This document shows positions 31,685 through 40,795 of a stretch of 64,000 bases of DNA, in pieces. The stretch is from positions 2,604,001-2,668,000 of the forward strand of contig NZ_FNKB01000001.1 in assembly GCF_900102345.1 (NCBI RefSeq), in the 5' to 3' direction. The notes under the pieces were generated by a model. It was not told the DNA's origin, searched no databases, and saw only the letters and a program-made list of their open reading frames with translations. Position numbers and translations under genes: made by a program. Numbering within the stretch: the first letter of the stretch is position 1; each line of letters opens with the position of its first letter. This stretch comes from Leucobacter chromiiresistens (GTDB lineage Bacteria; Actinomycetota; Actinomycetes; Actinomycetales; Microbacteriaceae).

Positions 31685-32409
31685 CGCTGCAGCCGCTCCG
31701 CTTCCACCTCGACGGGCAGCGGAGTCGCTGCGGTGCCCACCGCGGCGACGATCTCGTCGAGCACCCGACGAGTCTGCTTCTCCCCCACCCAGAGGTGACG
31801 CCCGCCTTCCACGTCGATGAGCGTCATGCGCGGCACGCTCGCGAACCGCTCCGCCGCCTCCGCCGGGCGCAGATAGTCGTCGAACTCCGGAATGAGGGCG
31901 ACGAGCTCGGGAGTCGCCTGCTGCCACGCGGCGACGTCGTCGGCCGTCGCCCGATGGAGCGGCGGCGAGAGCAGGATCGCGCCCACGATGTCGTGATCGA
32001 GGCCGTACTTCAGCGCGAGCTCGGTACCGAACGACCATCCCAGCAGCCAAGGGTTCGGCAGCGCACGCTCGGCGACGAACGCCATCGCGGCGGCGACATC
32101 GTGCTCCTCCGCGACCCCCTCGCCGAACTCGCCCTCGCTCGTGCCCCGGGGCGACGAGGTGCCGCGCGTATTGAACCGCAGCACCGCGAGGTCCGCGAGC
32201 TCGGGCAGCCGATTGGCCGCCTTTCTCAGAATGTGCGACTCCATGAACCCGCCGGCGGTGGGCAGCGGATGCAGGGTCACGAGCGTGGCCCGCGGCTCCC
32301 GGTCGAACGGCAGCGCCAGCTCGCCGTAGAGCGTGAGCCCGTCCGCAGTGCGCAGTTCGACGTCCTCCCGGCGCGACCGCAGCACCGTATTGCTCGAGAT
32401 CTCCACCAT
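31681..32409 (-). CDS. Alpha/beta hydrolase
   Basis: A 242-residue serine hydrolase-fold protein. The nucleophile elbow is GWSFG (in WLLGWSFGTEL), and the histidine is in GGRHLWVG near the end. HPLPTAGGFMES and LRFNTRGT are typical of the small KANL3/Tex30-like dienelactone-hydrolase subgroup. There is no signal peptide. ATG 32409 follows GGAGG by nine bases and is preferred to the ATG at 32418, which would be too close. The substrate is not known. It converges on the coiled-coil gene, overlapping it by four bases, and is divergent from rnhA. Confidence 0.88.
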   Translation of the reverse strand: MVEISSNTVLRSRREDVELRTADGLTLYGELALPFDREPRATLVTLHPLPTAGGFMESHILRKAANRLPELADLAVLRFNTRGTSSPRGTSEGEFGEGVAEEHDVAAAMAFVAERALPNPWLLGWSFGTELALKYGLDHDIVGAILLSPPLHRATADDVAAWQQATPELVALIPEFDDYLRPAEAAERFASVPRMTLIDVEGGRHLWVGEKQTRRVLDEIVAAVGTAATPLPVEVEAERLQR

Positions 32410-32480
32410 CGCCCGCATCCTCCGCTTCCCTTCAGCCGACCCGACCAGCCTATCCGGAACCCCGTCCCGGCTCTGGCAGG

Positions 32481-33017
32481 ATGGACTCCATGGCACTCAC
32501 TGCAGCAGCTGACGGCTCAGCACTCGGCAACCCCGGACCGGCGGGCTGGGCCTGGTACGTCGACGACGATCAGTGGCGGGCCGGCGGGTGGCCGCGCGCC
32601 ACGAACAATCAGGGCGAGCTGATGGCGGTGCTCGACCTGCTGCTCGCCACCGAGGATCGAGCCGATGAACCGCTGCGGATCCTGTGCGACAGCCAGTACG
32701 TGATCAACTCCGTGACGCAGTGGATGGCGGGGTGGAAGCGCAGAGGCTGGCGGAAGGCCGACGGCAAGCCGGTGCTGAACCGCGAACTGCTCGAGCGCTT
32801 GGACGCGGCGATGGTCGGTCGGGACGTGCAGTTCGAGTGGGTGAAGGGCCATGCCGGGCACGCGCTCAACGAGGCTGCGGATCTGCGGGCTCGCGCGGCG
32901 GCGACCGCGTTCCAGGCCGGTCGCGAGCCCGAGCGGGGCCCCGGGCTCGCCGGGGAGGGATCGCCGACGCTCGAAATCGCGGCACCGACCGCGCCGGTGC
33001 CGCCGACCCTGTTCTGA
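32481..33017 (+). CDS. rnhA: Ribonuclease HI
   Basis: A 178-residue enzyme degrading the RNA of RNA-DNA hybrids. The four catalytic acids are in AADGS (Asp11), NQGELMA (Glu), LCDSQYV (Asp) and EAADLRA (Asp), and the active-site histidine is in KGHAGHAL. The core is about 150 residues; the last 30 are low-complexity Pro/Ala. ATG 32481 or ATG 32490 are both possible starts, as CAGGAT lies just before them. Divergent from the hydrolase by about 70 bases. Confidence 0.94.
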   Translation: MDSMALTAAADGSALGNPGPAGWAWYVDDDQWRAGGWPRATNNQGELMAVLDLLLATEDRADEPLRILCDSQYVINSVTQWMAGWKRRGWRKADGKPVLNRELLERLDAAMVGRDVQFEWVKGHAGHALNEAADLRARAAATAFQAGREPERGPGLAGEGSPTLEIAAPTAPVPPTLF

Positions 33018-33104
33018 GCGGCTTCGCGCGAGAGCGTCTACGGCCCGCGCGAGAGCCGGGTGCGCGCTCGCTCCGCTCGACCGCTCGCCGCGGAGGAGCG
33101 TCGG

Positions 33105-33401
33105 CTATTTCAGACGCCAGCAGTGCAGATGGTAGTGGCGACGATTGCGCACCGCTGCCTCATCTCCGAAGAGATCGTCTGCGCGCCACGCGACCACATG
33201 CGCCTGGCCGATGGGAATATCGGTGCTGCACGAGGGGCAGACATAGGCCTTCTCGGCGCGATGCGCGGGAATGTCGCGCACGAACCACGCCGCGCCGGAG
33301 CGGGTCTCAGACCGCGCCCCGCCGTGGGCGAGCCTCGTGACGTCGGGCTGCGGCGAGAGCGCAGCGCGCTGGTACTTGTTCAGACGCCGGCTCTTCGCCA
33401 C
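33105..33401 (-). CDS. Small Cys/His protein, possible zinc site
   Basis: A 98-residue protein I do not recognise by name. It begins with a basic stretch (MAKSRRLNKYQ), followed by CPSC and ending HYHLHCW. CxxC with a later H-x-H-x-x... Cys/His group could bind zinc. FVRDIPAHRAEKAYVCPSC is probably the conserved core. It is downstream of the transglycosylase-like gene by ten bases on the same strand and may be expressed with it. Similar small proteins are common in Microbacteriaceae. No membrane segment or signal peptide. Confidence 0.75.
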   Translation of the reverse strand: MAKSRRLNKYQRAALSPQPDVTRLAHGGARSETRSGAAWFVRDIPAHRAEKAYVCPSCSTDIPIGQAHVVAWRADDLFGDEAAVRNRRHYHLHCWRLK

Positions 33402-33410
33402 GACGCCGGG

Positions 33411-34079
33411 TCACCACCAGTGGTTCGCGGTCCAGAACGCGTGGGCGGCCTTCCAGCTGCCGTAGCGGTCGATCGCGTACCCGTTCGCCCAACGCAGGTT
33501 GTCGACCGGATCGTAGCCGCTGCCCGGCACCTTGCTGCACGGCAGCGCCTGGATCAGCCCGCACGCGCCCGAGCTGGCGTTCGTAGCGTTCGGGTTCCAG
33601 GAGCTCTCGCGCGAAGCGATGTAGTCGACGTAGCCCCAGTCGGATTCGGGGATCCCGGCGGCCGCCATCCACTCCGCGGGCGAGCCTCCGCCCGAGTACT
33701 TCGGCGGCGCCTCGGGGCCCTCCTCCTGAGCGGGCTCGCCCTCGGCGCCCTCCGCTTCCTCGGCCTCCTCCGCGGCCTTGGCGGATTTCGCCGCTTCTGC
33801 AGCGCGCTTCGCCTCCTGCTTCCGCTTCACCTCGGCGGGGTCGGGAAGCTCGACGACGCCGACCTCGGTGTAGACCAGGTCGGCCTCATCCGTCGCGGCA
33901 GGAGTGAACTCCTGATGGATTCGCTCTTGGAACGCGAGCGTCTCGGCATCAGCCGGAGCGCTGGGCATCGCGAACGGAGCGATGACCGCGGCACCCAGGA
34001 ACCCGGATACCGCGAGCACCGCGATCGGAGCCCGGAGCTTCGACCAGCGGGAGACGGGAGCAAACTTCACGATAGCCAC
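33411..34079 (-). CDS. Secreted transglycosylase-like (SLT-fold) protein
   Basis: A 222-residue exported protein: a basic start, then a hydrophobic signal segment (IAVLAVSGFLGAAVIAPFA). The middle is an acidic/Ala-rich charged linker (about 85-125). The C-terminal domain begins at PAEWMAAAGI and contains IASRESSWNPNA, where the Glu fits the catalytic acid of the lysozyme/transglycosylase fold, and GACGLIQALPCSKV with two cysteines that may form a disulfide. It ends HAFWTANHWW. It probably trims peptidoglycan, as resuscitation or aggregation-promoting factors do. Start is GTG; TAGAAT lies nine bases upstream, so the leader is very short. Confidence 0.85.
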   Translation of the reverse strand: MAIVKFAPVSRWSKLRAPIAVLAVSGFLGAAVIAPFAMPSAPADAETLAFQERIHQEFTPAATDEADLVYTEVGVVELPDPAEVKRKQEAKRAAEAAKSAKAAEEAEEAEGAEGEPAQEEGPEAPPKYSGGGSPAEWMAAAGIPESDWGYVDYIASRESSWNPNATNASSGACGLIQALPCSKVPGSGYDPVDNLRWANGYAIDRYGSWKAAHAFWTANHWW

Positions 34080-34159
34080 AATGTAACGATTCTATCTCGG
34101 GAGGGTGGAATGGACAACCGGAACTCGCCGCCGCGGGCCGGCCAGCCCAGCACGGGCGA

Positions 34160-34762
34160 TCATCTGGTCGCGAGGATCAGCTCGACCACGGCATCCAGCA
34201 GCGCATCGACCTGCTCCTCGTCGTAGCCCCGCCACTGTGAGTGGAACACGACATCGCGCACCTCCGCCGGCTGCAGCGCGAGCTCGCGACGCTCGAACAT
34301 CTCCGAGACGCGATCGAGAAAGGCGTCGACCTGCGAGCGGCGGTAGCCCGTCGCGAACAGCCCCCGTCGGCGAAAGCGCTTGCCCCGCGGCCGGTTGATC
34401 CTGCCCCGCACTTCGGAGAGCAGCTGCCGGGTCTCCTCCCACCAGGCCTCCTCGCCCGCGGCGCGCACGCGCGCGCGACGCTCCCGCTCGTAGAAGACCT
34501 CTTCGAGGCGATCCATCGCGGCGTCCACGTACCTCGGCGCATAGCCGCCGCGCTTCACCGCGAACGCCCGCCTGCGCACCGTCTCCGACGTCATCGCACT
34601 GCCCTCTGCGGCGCCTTCGTAGGCCGAGCGGGCCTCCTCCAAGAACCGGTCGACCTGCTCCTGCTGATAGCCGAGCTGCGATCCGGTCGCGAGGGGGAAG
34701 GAGGTGTGCACGCGACCATTCTGCACCGGCTCCGTGCTCGACCGCTGAGTGGAGCGCGTCAT
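34160..34762 (-). CDS. DivIVA-like protein with four GY-x4-VD repeats
   Basis: A 200-residue cytoplasmic protein with four copies of a 14-residue motif: GYQQEQVDRFLEEA (31-44), GYAPRYVDAAMDRL (73-86), GYRRSQVDAFLDRV (139-152) and GYDEEQVDALLDAV (179-192). This GY-x4-VD unit is the membrane-curvature-binding motif of DivIVA; real DivIVA has one, followed by long coiled coils, which are missing here. It therefore looks like a multivalent DivIVA-type binding module. The ATG overlaps the cdsA TGA by one base, coupling it to phospholipid synthesis. Function is inferred only. Confidence 0.75.
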   Translation of the reverse strand: MTRSTQRSSTEPVQNGRVHTSFPLATGSQLGYQQEQVDRFLEEARSAYEGAAEGSAMTSETVRRRAFAVKRGGYAPRYVDAAMDRLEEVFYERERRARVRAAGEEAWWEETRQLLSEVRGRINRPRGKRFRRRGLFATGYRRSQVDAFLDRVSEMFERRELALQPAEVRDVVFHSQWRGYDEEQVDALLDAVVELILATR

Positions 34763-35679
34763 CACACGACTCCCAGAGCGAGGGCCACGCCGTACACGCC
34801 GACCGCCGACGGCAGCAGCGAGTCGAGGCGGTCCAGAAAACCGCCGTGACCAGGAATCCAGGAACTCATGTCTTTCACCCCTAAGTTGCGTTTGATGAGA
34901 GACTCCGTGAGATCTCCCCCCGTGGCCGTGAAGAGCACGACGATGCCGATGACGACGCCGACCCACCACGGCTGGCCGAGCGCCAGCATCGACACCAGCA
35001 CGCCGGCGCCCGTGGCCACCACCGCGGCTCCGGCGAAGCCCTCCCACGTCTTGTTCGGGCTGATGCGGGGCGTCATCTTGTGCTTGCCGAGCGTCACTCC
35101 GGCGGCGTAGGCCCCGATGTCCACCGAGACCACCACGAGCACGAGCGCGAACACCCACCACTCGCCCTGCTCCGCGAGCACCAGCAGAATCGTGAATGAT
35201 GCCAGAAAGCCGACGTACACCAGCGTGAACCAGCCCGAGAACACATCCCGCACGAGCGTCCGCGCCGGAGCCTCCCAGCGCGGCACGAGACCCTCGATCA
35301 GCCGCCACACGATGAGCAGCAGCGATCCGGCGAAGAGGCCGAGCAGCATGCCCTCGGCACCCCAGAAGGTCGCCCCCGCGACGACGACCAGCCCCGCGAG
35401 CACCACGCCCACGCGCGGCACGCGGCGGCCGGCGACGCGGAACGCGGACGCGAGCTCGACGAGCGCGATCCCGACCAGAATCGCCACGAGCACGACGAAC
35501 ACCTGCTTCACCAGCAGCAGACTCGCCAGGAACACTCCGCCGAGAATGACCCCCGACGCGATGGCGAAGGCGAGATTACGGCCGGCCCGAGCCTCGATGC
35601 GAGCATTCGTCGCCTCGAGCTGCGCGCGAGTCGATTCGAGCGCGCTGCGAATCTCTTCGCGTTTCTCCGAGCCGGCCAT
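34762..35679 (-). CDS. cdsA: Phosphatidate cytidylyltransferase
   Basis: A 305-residue membrane enzyme making CDP-diacylglycerol, the precursor of phosphatidylglycerol and other phospholipids. Eight or so membrane helices follow a charged N-terminal helix. The family signature at the end is SLIKRNLGVKD followed by PGHGGFLDRLDS, with the metal-binding Asp residues. Order frr-cdsA directly downstream of pyrH and tsf is the classic arrangement. The start follows the frr stop by 5 bases; the stop overlaps the DivIVA-like gene. Confidence 0.95.
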   Translation of the reverse strand: MAGSEKREEIRSALESTRAQLEATNARIEARAGRNLAFAIASGVILGGVFLASLLLVKQVFVVLVAILVGIALVELASAFRVAGRRVPRVGVVLAGLVVVAGATFWGAEGMLLGLFAGSLLLIVWRLIEGLVPRWEAPARTLVRDVFSGWFTLVYVGFLASFTILLVLAEQGEWWVFALVLVVVSVDIGAYAAGVTLGKHKMTPRISPNKTWEGFAGAAVVATGAGVLVSMLALGQPWWVGVVIGIVVLFTATGGDLTESLIKRNLGVKDMSSWIPGHGGFLDRLDSLLPSAVGVYGVALALGVV

Positions 35680-35684
35680 CCGGG

Positions 35685-36239
35685 TCAGACCTCCAGCAGC
35701 TCGGCTTCTTTGCGCTTGGCGGCCTCGTCGATCTGCTCGATGAACTGCTTCGTCACGCTCTCGAGCTCCTTCTCGGCGCGGGCGATCTCGTCCTCGCCGA
35801 CCTCGCTCTTCAGGGCCTCGAGATCGTCCTTGCCCGAGCGGCGCACGTTGCGCACAGCGACGCGCGCATCCTCAGCCTTGCCCTTCACGATCTTCACGAA
35901 CTCCTTGCGACGCTCGGTCGTGAGCTCGGGAAGCGACAGGCGGATCACCGAGCCGTCGTTCGAGGGGTTGGCGCCCAGATTCGGCATGTCGCGAATCGCC
36001 TGCTCGATGTCCTTCATCGCGCCCTTGTCGTAGGGCGTCACGAGGAGGCTGCGAGCGTCCTGGTTCTGCACCGACGCGAGCTGCGACAGCGGCGTGGGCG
36101 TGCCGTAGTAGTCGACCTGCACGTTCTGCAGCAGCGACGGGTTCGCGCGACCCGTGCGAACCGTGGCGAAGCTCTCCTTGGCGGATTCGACCGCGCGGCT
36201 CATGCGGTCCTTGACGTCGGCGAAGACTTCTTCGATCAC
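35685..36239 (-). CDS. frr: Ribosome recycling factor
   Basis: A 184-residue factor that, with EF-G, splits post-termination ribosomes. It has the family start [15 protein letters not shown], then [14 protein letters not shown] and the C-terminal three-helix bundle ([27 protein letters not shown] region). Start is GTG after AAGGAG. Length is standard at one residue short of E. coli. It lies between pyrH (64 bases before) and cdsA (5 bases after) on the same strand. Confidence 0.97.
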   Translation of the reverse strand: MIEEVFADVKDRMSRAVESAKESFATVRTGRANPSLLQNVQVDYYGTPTPLSQLASVQNQDARSLLVTPYDKGAMKDIEQAIRDMPNLGANPSNDGSVIRLSLPELTTERRKEFVKIVKGKAEDARVAVRNVRRSGKDDLEALKSEVGEDEIARAEKELESVTKQFIEQIDEAAKRKEAELLEV

Positions 36240-36303
36240 GGTGTACTCCTTAGTGAAAACGCTCGGAATTCCAGCTTAGCGGGCGCCACCCCCGACGCCG
36301 CCG

Positions 36304-37023
36304 TCAGGCGTGTACGAGTGTGCCGAGCGGTGCGCCGCGAAGCGCCGCCGTGACGTTGCCCGCCGGCTCCATCCCGAAGACCCTCATCGGCATGCCGTTG
36401 TCCATGCAGAGGCTGAACGAGGTCGAATCGACCACCTTGAGCCCCCGCACCAGCGCATCGTTGTACGTGATCTGCTCGATCAGCGTCGCCTCGGGATCGT
36501 GGCGCGGGTCTGCCGTGTAGACCCCGTCGACGCCGTTCTTCGCGACGAGCACCTGATCGGCCTGGATCTCCAGCGCGCGCTGCGCGGCCACCGTGTCGGT
36601 CGAGAAGTACGGCAGTCCCGCCCCGGCGCCGAAGATGACGACGCGGCCCTTCTCGAGGTGGCGGATGGCGCGCAGCGGGATGTACGTCTCCGCGACCTGC
36701 GTCATCGTGATGGCCGATTGCACACGGGTCTCGACGCCCGCCTGCTCGAGGAAATCCTGGAGGGCGAGGGCGTTCATCACGGTGCCGAGCATCCCCATGT
36801 AGTCGGCGCGAGCGCGATCCATGCCCCGCTGCGAGAGCTCCGCTCCGCGGAAGAAGTTTCCGCCGCCGACGACCACGGCGACCTCCGCCTCCTGCATCGC
36901 GGCGGCGATCTCACGGGCGATCTGGCTGACCACGTCGGGGTTCACCCCGAGCGTCCCTCCCCCGAAGGCCTCCCCCGAGAGCTTGAGCAGTACTCGACGC
37001 TTGCGATCGGCGGTCTTCGTCAT
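36304..37023 (-). CDS. pyrH: UMP kinase
   Basis: A 239-residue amino-acid-kinase-fold enzyme phosphorylating UMP to [15 protein letters not shown] is the first phosphate loop and [11 protein letters not shown] the second; [13 protein letters not shown] is the late nucleotide loop. ATG 37023 follows AAGGAG; a longer frame upstream lacks family sequence. A TAATAT -10 box near 37099-37094 and a hairpin upstream suggest that it has its own promoter after tsf. frr follows after 64 bases. Confidence 0.97.
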   Translation of the reverse strand: MTKTADRKRRVLLKLSGEAFGGGTLGVNPDVVSQIAREIAAAMQEAEVAVVVGGGNFFRGAELSQRGMDRARADYMGMLGTVMNALALQDFLEQAGVETRVQSAITMTQVAETYIPLRAIRHLEKGRVVIFGAGAGLPYFSTDTVAAQRALEIQADQVLVAKNGVDGVYTADPRHDPEATLIEQITYNDALVRGLKVVDSTSFSLCMDNGMPMRVFGMEPAGNVTAALRGAPLGTLVHA

Positions 37024-37111
37024 GTGAGGTGTCTCCTTGATTCGAACGTGGACGCCGAAGCGCCGTGGGGCCCGGTCGAACCCGGAGCCCATATTAGTGC
37101 GGACACAGCAT

Positions 37112-37139
37112 GGGACCCGAGCCGTGAGGCCCGGGTCCC
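37112..37139. terminator. Hairpin between tsf and pyrH
   Basis: GGGACCCGAGCC (37112-37123) and GGCCCGGGTCCC (37128-37139) pair over 11 of 12 positions around a GTGA loop. On the minus strand it is just after tsf and before a TAATAT box for pyrH, so it probably ends or attenuates rpsB-tsf transcription. Confidence 0.75.
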
Positions 37140-37150
37140 GGTGCGAGTGG

Positions 37151-37981
37151 CTAGGCGCCGACCTTGCTGCGAGCGAAGCCGGTGACGGTGATGCCTGCGG
37201 CTTCCGCCACCTTCTTCACCTCGCGCTTGTCCGCGTCGAGCGCGTGGACCTGCTCGTTGAGTGCGACCTGCTTGAAGAACGCGGTGAGGCGACCCTCGAC
37301 GATCTTCGGCAGTGCGGCCTCGGGCTTGCCCTCGTTCTTGGAGATCTCCGTGACGAGTGCGCGCTCCTTCTCGACGTCCGCCTCGGGAACGTCCTCGCGG
37401 CTCAGGTAGAGCGGATCCGCGAACGAGATGTGACGCGCGATGCTGAGCGCAGCCTCGGCGTCGTCGCCCTCGTAGCCCACGACCACGCCGATCTGCGGGG
37501 GCAGATCCTTCGAGGTCTGGTGCAGGTAGACCGACGTGGCGGGCGCCTCGACGCGCGACAGCTTGCGCACCTCGATGCGCTCGCCGATGATGGCGGCTTC
37601 CTCGGTGATGACGTCGGCGACGGTCTTGCCCTCGGCGGGGGCCGCGAGGGCCTCCTCGGCCGAAGACGCCCCGGCGGCGACGGCCGCATCGAGCACCCGC
37701 TCGGCGAGCGCGATGAACTTCTCGTTCTTCGCGACGAAGTCGGTCTCGCAGACGAGCTCGATCATCGTCGCAGCGCCCTCGGACTGACGGACGGCGACGA
37801 GGCCCTCGCTCGCCTCGCGGTCGCCGCGCTTGGCGACGCCCTTGAGGCCCTTGAGACGCAGGATCTCGATGGCCTTCTCGACGTCTCCGTCGGCCTCGAT
37901 GAGCGCGTTCTTGCTGTCGAGCATGCCGGCGCCGAGGCGGTCGCGCAGCTCCTTCACAGCGGCCATGCTTACTGCAGCCAT
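37151..37981 (-). CDS. tsf: Elongation factor Ts
   Basis: A 276-residue nucleotide exchange factor for EF-Tu. [19 protein letters not shown] opens the N-terminal UBA-like module; the TDF motif is in [10 protein letters not shown]. The core and dimerisation regions are full length. ATG 37981 follows AAGGAG; a second in-frame ATG at 37966 also exists. It comes 42 bases after rpsB. Confidence 0.97.
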   Translation of the reverse strand: MAAVSMAAVKELRDRLGAGMLDSKNALIEADGDVEKAIEILRLKGLKGVAKRGDREASEGLVAVRQSEGAATMIELVCETDFVAKNEKFIALAERVLDAAVAAGASSAEEALAAPAEGKTVADVITEEAAIIGERIEVRKLSRVEAPATSVYLHQTSKDLPPQIGVVVGYEGDDAEAALSIARHISFADPLYLSREDVPEADVEKERALVTEISKNEGKPEAALPKIVEGRLTAFFKQVALNEQVHALDADKREVKKVAEAAGITVTGFARSKVGA

Positions 37982-38023
37982 GTGTGACTCCTTACAGTGG
38001 TCGTTCGGTGAACGGTCAGAAAC

Positions 38024-38899
38024 TTACTCTGCGGCCGGGGTTTCGGCAGCGGCCTCGGCCGGAGCCTCCTCCGCGGCGGGAGCCTCGGCAGCCGGAGCCT
38101 CTTCAGCAGCCGGAGCCTCGGCGGCGGGAGCCGAAGCGTCGCTACCGAGCAGCTCGACCTCCCACTCGGCGAGCGGCTCAGCGGCCTGCTCGGAACCCTC
38201 CGAGGGCTTCTGGTGGCGCTCCATGAGACCCTCGGCGGCGGCATCGGCGATGACGCGGGTCAGCAGTGCGACCGAGCGGATCGCGTCATCGTTGCCCGGG
38301 ATCGGGTAGGTGACCTCGTCGGGATCGCAGTTGGTGTCGAGGATCGCGATCACCGGGATGCCCAGCTTCTTGGCCTCGTCGATCGCGAGGTGCTCCTTCT
38401 TGGTGTCGACCACCCAGAGAGCCGAAGGGGTCTTGCCCATGTGGCGGATGCCGCCGAGCGACTTCTGCAGCTTCTCGAGCTCGCGCTTCTTGAGCAGCAG
38501 CTCCTTCTTGGTGAAGCCGCTCGTCGTGCCCTCGAAGTCGAGCTGCTCGAGCTCCTTCATGCGCTCCAGGCGGCCGGTGACCGTCTGGAAGTTCGTGAGC
38601 AGACCGCCGAGCCAGCGCTGGTTGACGTACGGCTGGTTGACGCGGGTCGCCTGCTCGGCGATGGCCTCCTGGGCCTGCTTCTTCGTGCCGACGAAGAGGA
38701 TGTTGCCGCCGCGGGCGACCGTCTGCTTCACGAAGTCGTACGCGGCATCGATGTACCCGAGCGACTGCTGCAGGTCGATGATGTAGATGCCCGAGCGCTC
38801 GGTGAAGATGAAGCGCTTCATCTTCGGGTTCCAGCGGCGGGTCTGGTGTCCGAAGTGGACGCCGCTGTCGAGCAGCTGGCGCATGGTTACGACGGCCAT
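38024..38899 (-). CDS. rpsB: Ribosomal protein S2 with Ala-Pro-Glu tail
   Basis: A 291-residue S2. The start [20 protein letters not shown] and [31 protein letters not shown] and DTNCDP are diagnostic. The ordinary protein ends near residue 245. The last 45 residues are repeats of [10 protein letters not shown] type, which cannot be ribosomal core and probably form a flexible exposed arm. Start ATG 38899 follows AGGAGAACGGCA. The 5' leader (next entry) may be regulated. tsf follows after 42 bases. Confidence 0.97.
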   Translation of the reverse strand: MAVVTMRQLLDSGVHFGHQTRRWNPKMKRFIFTERSGIYIIDLQQSLGYIDAAYDFVKQTVARGGNILFVGTKKQAQEAIAEQATRVNQPYVNQRWLGGLLTNFQTVTGRLERMKELEQLDFEGTTSGFTKKELLLKKRELEKLQKSLGGIRHMGKTPSALWVVDTKKEHLAIDEAKKLGIPVIAILDTNCDPDEVTYPIPGNDDAIRSVALLTRVIADAAAEGLMERHQKPSEGSEQAAEPLAEWEVELLGSDASAPAAEAPAAEEAPAAEAPAAEEAPAEAAAETPAAE

Positions 38900-39203
38900 T
38901 GCCGTTCTCCTGTTCTGCGCGCCCTCGCGGGCGCGCGCATCACGGTTGTCATCGGTCGCGGGTGCGACCAGATCCTGGTGCCCTCGGGATCCGCCACCGC
39001 GTTCCAGAAGAACGCGGACCGTCGGCTTCACTCCGATGCGTGGGCACGCGAAGTCACCTCTCGCGAGGTGCTGGACCAGTGTACACCAGCACGGTCGCGG
39101 TTTCCTCCGCTCACACCCCGGGCTTCGCGCGGAATCATGCGACCTCTGCACACTCCGCGCACCGCACCGGGAACTGCGGCGCGACGACCGGCAGAATCCC
39201 GGC
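38900..39203. promoter_or_regulatory. Intergenic region: rpsB leader and divergent M23 gene
   Basis: A 304-base region without a gene. Leftward, TACACT at 39083-39078 is a good -10 box for rpsB, which gives a leader of about 170 bases. Its first bases can form CACCTC-TCGC-GAGGTG (39055-39070). Long leaders before rpsB are often sites of S2 autoregulation, but no named motif was matched. Rightward, the M23-like gene lacks a clear ribosome site. Confidence 0.4.
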
Positions 39204-39746
39204 ATGAGACATCGAAGGTTACCGGGCGCACTCGTACGCGTCACGCTGTGCGCACTCGCCCTCTGGGCTCCGCTCGCACTTCCTACGACTCCTGCACCTT
39301 CTCCTGCACCTTCTGCGACGACGCCGGCGATCCGCGCCGACGGGTCGCGCTGGCTTCCGCCCCTCGAGGCGACGCCGTTCGAGCTGATCGAGGCCTTCCG
39401 CGCGCCTCCGCACGAGTACGGTCCAGGACACCGCGGCATCGATCTCGCAGCACCCCCGGGAGCGACGGTGCGGGCGCCTGCCGCGGGCACGGTCAGCTTT
39501 GCGGGGCTCGTCGTCGATCGCCCGGTGGTCTCCGTGCAGGTCGACGAGCAGACGGTGTACTCGATGGAGCCCGTCACGAGCGACCTGCAGCAGGGCGACG
39601 CCGTGGGCATCGGATCGCCGATCGGCGCGGTGGCCGCCGGCGGGCACTGCGATGCGCGCTGCCTGCACCTCGGCATCCGCGTCGACGACGCGTACGTGAA
39701 TCCGATGCGCTACTTCGTCGCTCGGCCCGTGCTGCTGCCGTGGTGA
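39204..39746 (+). CDS. Secreted LytM/M23-like peptidase, altered active site
   Basis: A 180-residue exported protein: a signal-like start, a Pro/Thr/Ala segment, then an M23 domain. [18 protein letters not shown] contains the His and Asp zinc ligands. The family's last motif, usually HLH, here reads CLHLGIRV: the catalytic His is a Cys while the zinc His is kept. This change occurs across an actinobacterial M23 subgroup. It may be a non-catalytic LytM-type cell-wall activator or a slow enzyme. The extra upstream open frame is low-complexity, so ATG 39204 is used. Confidence 0.78.
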   Translation: MRHRRLPGALVRVTLCALALWAPLALPTTPAPSPAPSATTPAIRADGSRWLPPLEATPFELIEAFRAPPHEYGPGHRGIDLAAPPGATVRAPAAGTVSFAGLVVDRPVVSVQVDEQTVYSMEPVTSDLQQGDAVGIGSPIGAVAAGGHCDARCLHLGIRVDDAYVNPMRYFVARPVLLPW

Positions 39747-39777
39747 CGCCGCTGACGGCCAGCCGTGCCGAGGGGCC

Positions 39778-40716
39778 TCACGCCCGCGGGTGCGCCTGAC
39801 GGTAGCTCTGCGCGAGCCTCTCGGTCGACACATGCGTGTACACCTGCGTGCTCGATAGGCTCGAGTGCCCCAGCATCTCCTGCACCACGCGCAGGTCCGC
39901 GCCCCCGTTGAGCAGATGGGTCGCCGCGGTGTGTCGGAGGGTATGCGGGCCGCGCGGCCCTCCCCCCGGCTCGTCCGCCAGCTCGCGCGCCACCGTTCGA
40001 TAGACGGCGTTGGTGCTCAAGCGCCCGCCCCGGTTGCCCACGAACAGAGCATCGCGTGCGGGCTCCGGCGGGCGACCCCGGCCGGCCGACTCGGCGCGCA
40101 GGAGCAGTGCGGGGCGCGCGTCGCGCACGTAGGTCTCGATGGCGCGGGCCGCGGGGCGGCCGTAAGGCACGACGCGCTCCTTGCCGCCCTTGCCCAGCAC
40201 GCGCACGGTGCGCGCGCCGGCATCGACGCCGGTCAGCGGCAGCGAGCACAATTCGGACACGCGGAGCGCGGCGGCGTACAGGAGTTCGAGCACCGCGTGG
40301 TCTCGCAGCGATTCGGGGCGCTCCAGGTCTGCCCGCGCTTCGACCCGTTCGAGCAGGCGTCGCATCTGCTCGTCCGCGAGCACCCGCGGGAGGTCTCTCC
40401 CCGCTTTGGGGGCTCGGAGCCGGGATGCCGGGCTTCCCGGAACGAGCCGGGAGCGTTCGAGCCATGCGCCGAACGATTTCAGCGTGGCGACGTTCCGCGC
40501 GAGGGTCGTCGCGGCCAGGCCCTGCTGCTGTCGCTGCCACAGCCAGTCGCGCATGAGCTCGAGATCGCACGCGGCGAGGTCCGCATGACCCGCCGATTCG
40601 GCGAAGGCGGCGAATGCCCCGAGGTCGCGCTGGTAGGCGCGCACCGTGTGCTCGGAGTAGCCGTACTCGAGCTGCGCAGCGGTGAGGAACCGCTCGACGG
40701 CTGCTGACAATCGCAC
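39778..40716 (-). CDS. xerC: Tyrosine recombinase XerC/D-type
   Basis: A 312-residue recombinase that resolves chromosome dimers at dif with its partner. All six active-site residues are present: Arg152 (LRVSEL), Lys176 (GKGGKE), His258 and Arg261 (HTLRHT), His284 (LGHSS) and Tyr293 (QVYTHV). GTG 40716 gives the normal length and stands six nt after GAGAAT, a plausible -10 box for a leaderless message. The frame reaches 40848, which would overlap the upstream PAS-GGDEF-EAL gene; those residues are low-complexity. Neighbours do not suggest a mobile element. Confidence 0.92.
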   Translation of the reverse strand: MRLSAAVERFLTAAQLEYGYSEHTVRAYQRDLGAFAAFAESAGHADLAACDLELMRDWLWQRQQQGLAATTLARNVATLKSFGAWLERSRLVPGSPASRLRAPKAGRDLPRVLADEQMRRLLERVEARADLERPESLRDHAVLELLYAAALRVSELCSLPLTGVDAGARTVRVLGKGGKERVVPYGRPAARAIETYVRDARPALLLRAESAGRGRPPEPARDALFVGNRGGRLSTNAVYRTVARELADEPGGGPRGPHTLRHTAATHLLNGGADLRVVQEMLGHSSLSSTQVYTHVSTERLAQSYRQAHPRA

Positions 40717-40795
40717 GGTTCCATTCTCGTCGCTCCGGTCGCCGGTGGGGCGTCGGGCCGGCGGAGTGTCCGCCTCGCCGCCCGCACCGCGGAGG

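Noticed and set aside
28583..32050. A 1155-codon open frame antisense to the coiled-coil gene
   Set aside because: It exists because the 33-bp repeat and high GC leave no stops in that frame. Its translation is biased to Leu/Gly/Arg without domains, and the sense frame has clear family features and a ribosome site.
39778..40716. Phage or integron integrase
   Set aside because: Length and all catalytic residues fit chromosomal XerC; no attachment sites or phage genes are adjacent.
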